The notes under the pieces are model-generated. The model did not search any database. It worked only from the letters and a program-made list of their open reading frames with translations, and had not been told where the DNA came from. A stretch of DNA of 64,000 nt from CAVVFX01 sp963747535 (lineage in GTDB: Bacteria > Acidobacteriota > Terriglobia > Bryobacterales > Bryobacteraceae). Shown in pieces: positions 61,424 through 64,000 of this stretch (position 1 is the first letter of the stretch; each line of letters starts with the position of its first letter). The translations under genes were made by a program, and so were the position numbers. The stretch covers positions 434,001 to 498,000 of the forward strand of contig CAVVFX010000020.1 of NCBI GenBank assembly GCA_963747535.1, written 5' to 3'.

Positions 61424-63823
61424 CTATTCTTCGTGTATCACTTCGATTGGGTTCAGGCGCGATGCCACCCGCGCCGGGTACAGGCCGGCCAGAACCGTGA
61501 AACTCCAGACTAGCAGAAGCGCGCCCCCGACCAATGTGAACGGTGGATGAAATTGGATGGTCCAGCCGAAGCTTTGCTTGTTAATGACGTAAATCAACAG
61601 GAGGGAAAGAGCCGATCCGAGGGCCAGGCCGAGGGCCGAAGCCATGAGTCCGATCAACCCGGCTTCCACCAGAATCATGCCGCGGAGTTGTCCTCCGGCT
61701 GCTCCGAGATATTGGAGAAGCCCAAGGTCCCGGCGACGGTCGAGGACCAGCGCCAGCAGAGAGTTGGCTGCGCCCAGCATCGCCACCATGATGGCGACGC
61801 CTTCGAGCGCCCAGGTGATGGCGAAGGTGCGGTCGAAGACCGCCATCGCGGCGCGGCGAAGCGCTGCGTTGGGTGCGATGTTGACCGCGTAGCCGGAGAG
61901 CGCGGTGCGGACGCGATTTCGCACGAGGTCCACACTTGCGCCCGGCTTGACGTAGATCGCGAGGTTGGTGGGCGGACGGTCCGGCAGGTACTTGAGAAGG
62001 GTCGAGCGGTCCAGCATGACGAAGCCGCGGTCGCTCGAATAGTCGTAATAGACGCCGGCGATGTGCAGGGAGACCCGCGTGGCGCCGAGATTGAGACGCA
62101 ACGTGTCGCCGGTGCGGAGGTTGTGCTTGTTGGCAAAGGGCTCGGAGATGATGACGCGATCACGGCCGGGCAACGACGCCAGGACAGCATCGTGATTCCC
62201 TTCCCCGGAAAGAAACCGGAGATGGCCATAGCGAAGCAAGACCGCGGTATCGATACCGCCGAGCGTAGCGCGGTCCAGTCCGTAGCGGAACTCCATGGCA
62301 TAGAGGACGTCTGTGTCGGCGACGCCTGGAACTTGCGCGGCAATCCGTGGAACTTGGCGCGGCAGCGGTGGTATGACTCCTGCGCCCGAGGGGCCCACGG
62401 GAGCAACGTAGAGGTCGGCGCGAAGTTGCGTGTCGAGCCAGAGGAGTACCGTTTCGCGAAAGCTGCCGACCATGATGGCGACGCTGATCATCATGGCAAT
62501 AGCGGTGGCCAGCGCGCCGACGACGATGGACGTACGGGCGAGCGAGGCGGTCAGGCTGCGCGCGGCAAGAAGTCCCGGGGCTTGGAAGATGCGGCGAGCC
62601 AGCCCGCGAAAGGCGACGACAATCCCGAGCACCGTTAACGGCGAGAGGAAGCCCGCGACACCGATCGACAGCAGCGTCGCGAGGTAGCCCCAGATGGGCT
62701 TGCCGTCGACCGGTTCACCGCGCGAGGCCAGGAGCGCCAGAATAGCGAGGCAGGCGGCGATGACCGCGTCACGCATAACGTGCAAGCGGGCTTCGTGTTC
62801 ACGCGACCCACGGCTCATGGCTTCGGCCGGGGTCACGCGCATCGCCTCGCGGGCCGGTGCGGCGGCGGAGAAGATCGCCACCAGCGTGCCGGCTCCGAGG
62901 GCTTCGAGGCACGAGATCCAGGTGAGTTCGATGGCGCCGGGCCGGCTGCTGGTGTACAGCGCCGAGACCGTCTGCGAAATGAGACCGACGGTGGCCTGCG
63001 CCATGACGCGTCCGAAGGCCAGGCCCAGCAGCGAACCCGCGAGACCCAGGAGGATGGCCTCGCTCAGGAAGAGGAGAAAGACCGCCGGGCGCGAGGTCCC
63101 GAGGGCGCGCAGGATGCCGATCTCAGTACGGCGCCGGACAACGCTGATGGAGATGGTGTTGTAGATGAGGAAGGCGCCAACCACGAGCGAGATGTAGCTG
63201 AGGACGCGCAGGTTCCAGCGAAAAGCTCGCAACATGCGCCGGTTCTCGTCGCTGCGTGCGCCGGGCTTCAGGAGTTCGTAGCCTGCGGGGAGGATGGACC
63301 GGATTTGGCGTTCGGCTGCTTCCAGGTTTTGTTTGGGGTTGAGGAAGATGTCTATGCGGTCCAGGCGTCCGTAGGTTTGGAATATGGTTTGGGCGTCGGC
63401 TATGTCTAAGACTGTGTAATCGTCACCTTTTGCCAGGGGGTCTACTTTGTGGCCGTTGATGGTGATGGGCGCGAGTTTCGCGCTTCGCGCGGACAGACTG
63501 AAGTCTGTGTTACAAGAAAACGGGTCAACGGCGACGTAGACGGATTGGAGCTGCAGGATCGGGCAGAATTTTGCGTTGATGGGGAGGGCGTCGAGTTTGC
63601 CGATGATGCGCTCGTCGAGACCTCCGTTGGCTATGATTTGCAGGTCGATTTTGCCGGTTACGGACTGGAGCGAAGATTCGAATGAGCCTCCGGCCGCGTC
63701 TCCCGCCAGTTCGATCGCGATGACTACTCCTACACCTAGCGCTACCGCCAGAACGGTGAGGCTGGTGCGCAGGAGGTCCCGTCGCAGCGGACGGAGAATC
63801 AGCGTGATGAAGAGACGAATCAC
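61424..63823 (-). CDS. MacB/FtsX-type ABC transporter permease with a translated palindrome
   Basis: 799 residues from GTG 63823. It has two FtsX modules: helix, large periplasmic domain, then three helices each (e.g. FRWNLRVLSYISLVVGAFLIYNTISISVVRRRTEIGILRALG and the C-terminal VDRRRDLGLLQYLGAAGGQLRGMILVEAGLIGLMASALGLALGSALSLLL). It belongs to the family moving lipoproteins, peptides or cell-division signals. The segment PFSCNTDFSLSARSA is encoded by the palindromic repeat 63493-63508 and flanks and interrupts what would otherwise be AVDP...KLAPITINGHKVDP. GTGA overlap with the ATPase gene upstream. Confidence 0.92.
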   Translation of the reverse strand: MIRLFITLILRPLRRDLLRTSLTVLAVALGVGVVIAIELAGDAAGGSFESSLQSVTGKIDLQIIANGGLDERIIGKLDALPINAKFCPILQLQSVYVAVDPFSCNTDFSLSARSAKLAPITINGHKVDPLAKGDDYTVLDIADAQTIFQTYGRLDRIDIFLNPKQNLEAAERQIRSILPAGYELLKPGARSDENRRMLRAFRWNLRVLSYISLVVGAFLIYNTISISVVRRRTEIGILRALGTSRPAVFLLFLSEAILLGLAGSLLGLAFGRVMAQATVGLISQTVSALYTSSRPGAIELTWISCLEALGAGTLVAIFSAAAPAREAMRVTPAEAMSRGSREHEARLHVMRDAVIAACLAILALLASRGEPVDGKPIWGYLATLLSIGVAGFLSPLTVLGIVVAFRGLARRIFQAPGLLAARSLTASLARTSIVVGALATAIAMMISVAIMVGSFRETVLLWLDTQLRADLYVAPVGPSGAGVIPPLPRQVPRIAAQVPGVADTDVLYAMEFRYGLDRATLGGIDTAVLLRYGHLRFLSGEGNHDAVLASLPGRDRVIISEPFANKHNLRTGDTLRLNLGATRVSLHIAGVYYDYSSDRGFVMLDRSTLLKYLPDRPPTNLAIYVKPGASVDLVRNRVRTALSGYAVNIAPNAALRRAAMAVFDRTFAITWALEGVAIMVAMLGAANSLLALVLDRRRDLGLLQYLGAAGGQLRGMILVEAGLIGLMASALGLALGSALSLLLIYVINKQSFGWTIQFHPPFTLVGGALLLVWSFTVLAGLYPARVASRLNPIEVIHEE
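63493..63508. repeat. ACAGACTGAAGTCTGT palindrome inside a reading frame
   Basis: Same 16-base core as 43549-43564, including the following GTTAC. On the minus strand it is translated as part of NTDFSLSA and preserves the frame of the permease gene. Other copies are intergenic. Confidence 0.85.
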
Positions 63824-64000
63824 AGTTGCTCGACGCTCTCAATGTGGCCATCGCGCAGGCGGATGCGGGTTTGGGCGATAGATGCCGCCTCGGCGCTGTG
63901 AGTTGCCATCACGACCGTAGCGCCGAACTCCTCCGCGGACTGGCGGATCAGTTTCAGGACCGCGTCACCACTGGCGGTGTCGAGATTGCCGGTGGGTTCG
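63820..64000 (-). CDS. ABC transporter ATP-binding protein (MacB/LolD type), 5' part outside window
   Basis: About 59 C-terminal codons are visible: EPTGNLDTASGDAVLKLIRQSAEEFGATVVMATHSAEAASIAQTRIRLRDGHIESVEQL. It has the D-loop EPTGNLD and the switch His of ATHS, typical of the MacB/LolD class. It is the ATPase partner of the permease that follows, with its stop overlapping the permease start (GTGA). Confidence 0.93.
   Translation of the reverse strand, partial: EPTGNLDTASGDAVLKLIRQSAEEFGATVVMATHSAEAASIAQTRIRLRDGHIESVEQL

Noticed and set aside
1..64000. CRISPR arrays, rRNA, tRNA genes, phage or full insertion sequences
   Set aside because: No regularly spaced identical repeats, no transposase or integrase, and no RNA gene signature was recognised on either strand.

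Overview
The window looks like chromosomal DNA from an acidobacterium of the Solibacter/Bryobacter type. Three things point there: a secreted protein ending in the TIGR03437 'Solibacter C-terminal' domain (33889-35505), an Oar-like TonB-dependent receptor with an N-terminal carboxypeptidase-regulatory domain (990-4214), and several Tat-type secreted enzymes typical of that group. This assignment is inferred from gene content. No rRNA, tRNA, CRISPR array, phage or complete insertion sequence was found.

Layout. 0-5 kb: receptor and a downstream enolase-superfamily enzyme, then a small conserved protein. 6-11 kb: a carbohydrate/sulfate-ester island (sulfatase, esterase, second decayed sulfatase, glycosidase-like protein) in which three of four genes are broken. 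11-20 kb: enolase-superfamily enzyme, YdcF, rRNA/tRNA methyltransferase, rarA, msrB and two large membrane proteins. 20.7 kb: a duplicated scrap of rarA. 21-26 kb: hrcA-grpE-dnaJ, then a two-gene ABC exporter. 26-32 kb (minus): membrane glycosyltransferase-like protein, two paralogous proteins of unknown function, creatininase-family amidohydrolase and MFS transporter in a tight cluster. 32.4-33.7 kb: two tandem DUF433/DUF5615 toxin-antitoxin-like pairs. 36-41 kb: nucleoside salvage operon (pdp, nupC with an in-frame amber codon, purine nucleoside phosphorylase, cdd). 42-45 kb: secreted glycosidase-like protein, DsbD-alpha-like protein, TlpA-like thioredoxin, frameshifted GxxExxY protein. 45-50 kb: metallopeptidase-like protein, two tandem thymidylate-kinase-like proteins, sixA, a GT39-like protein. 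50-56 kb (minus): citrate synthase, Uma2, zinc-ribbon protein and GT39-like protein as one run, plus yggX and an OmpH/Skp chaperone. 56-64 kb (minus): methyltransferase, coxBA, typA and a MacB-like ABC transporter that runs off the window.

The most unusual feature is the density of short dispersed palindromic and inverted repeats. At least five families recur within 64 kb, mostly at gene ends, where they could act as terminators. One copy lies inside the reading frame of the ABC permease and is translated. Four otherwise well-preserved genes each carry a single lesion (three +1 frameshifts, one amber codon). They are either recently inactivated, recoded or assembly errors; reads would decide. 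The best candidate for something functionally undescribed is the paralogous pair at 28313-30763.
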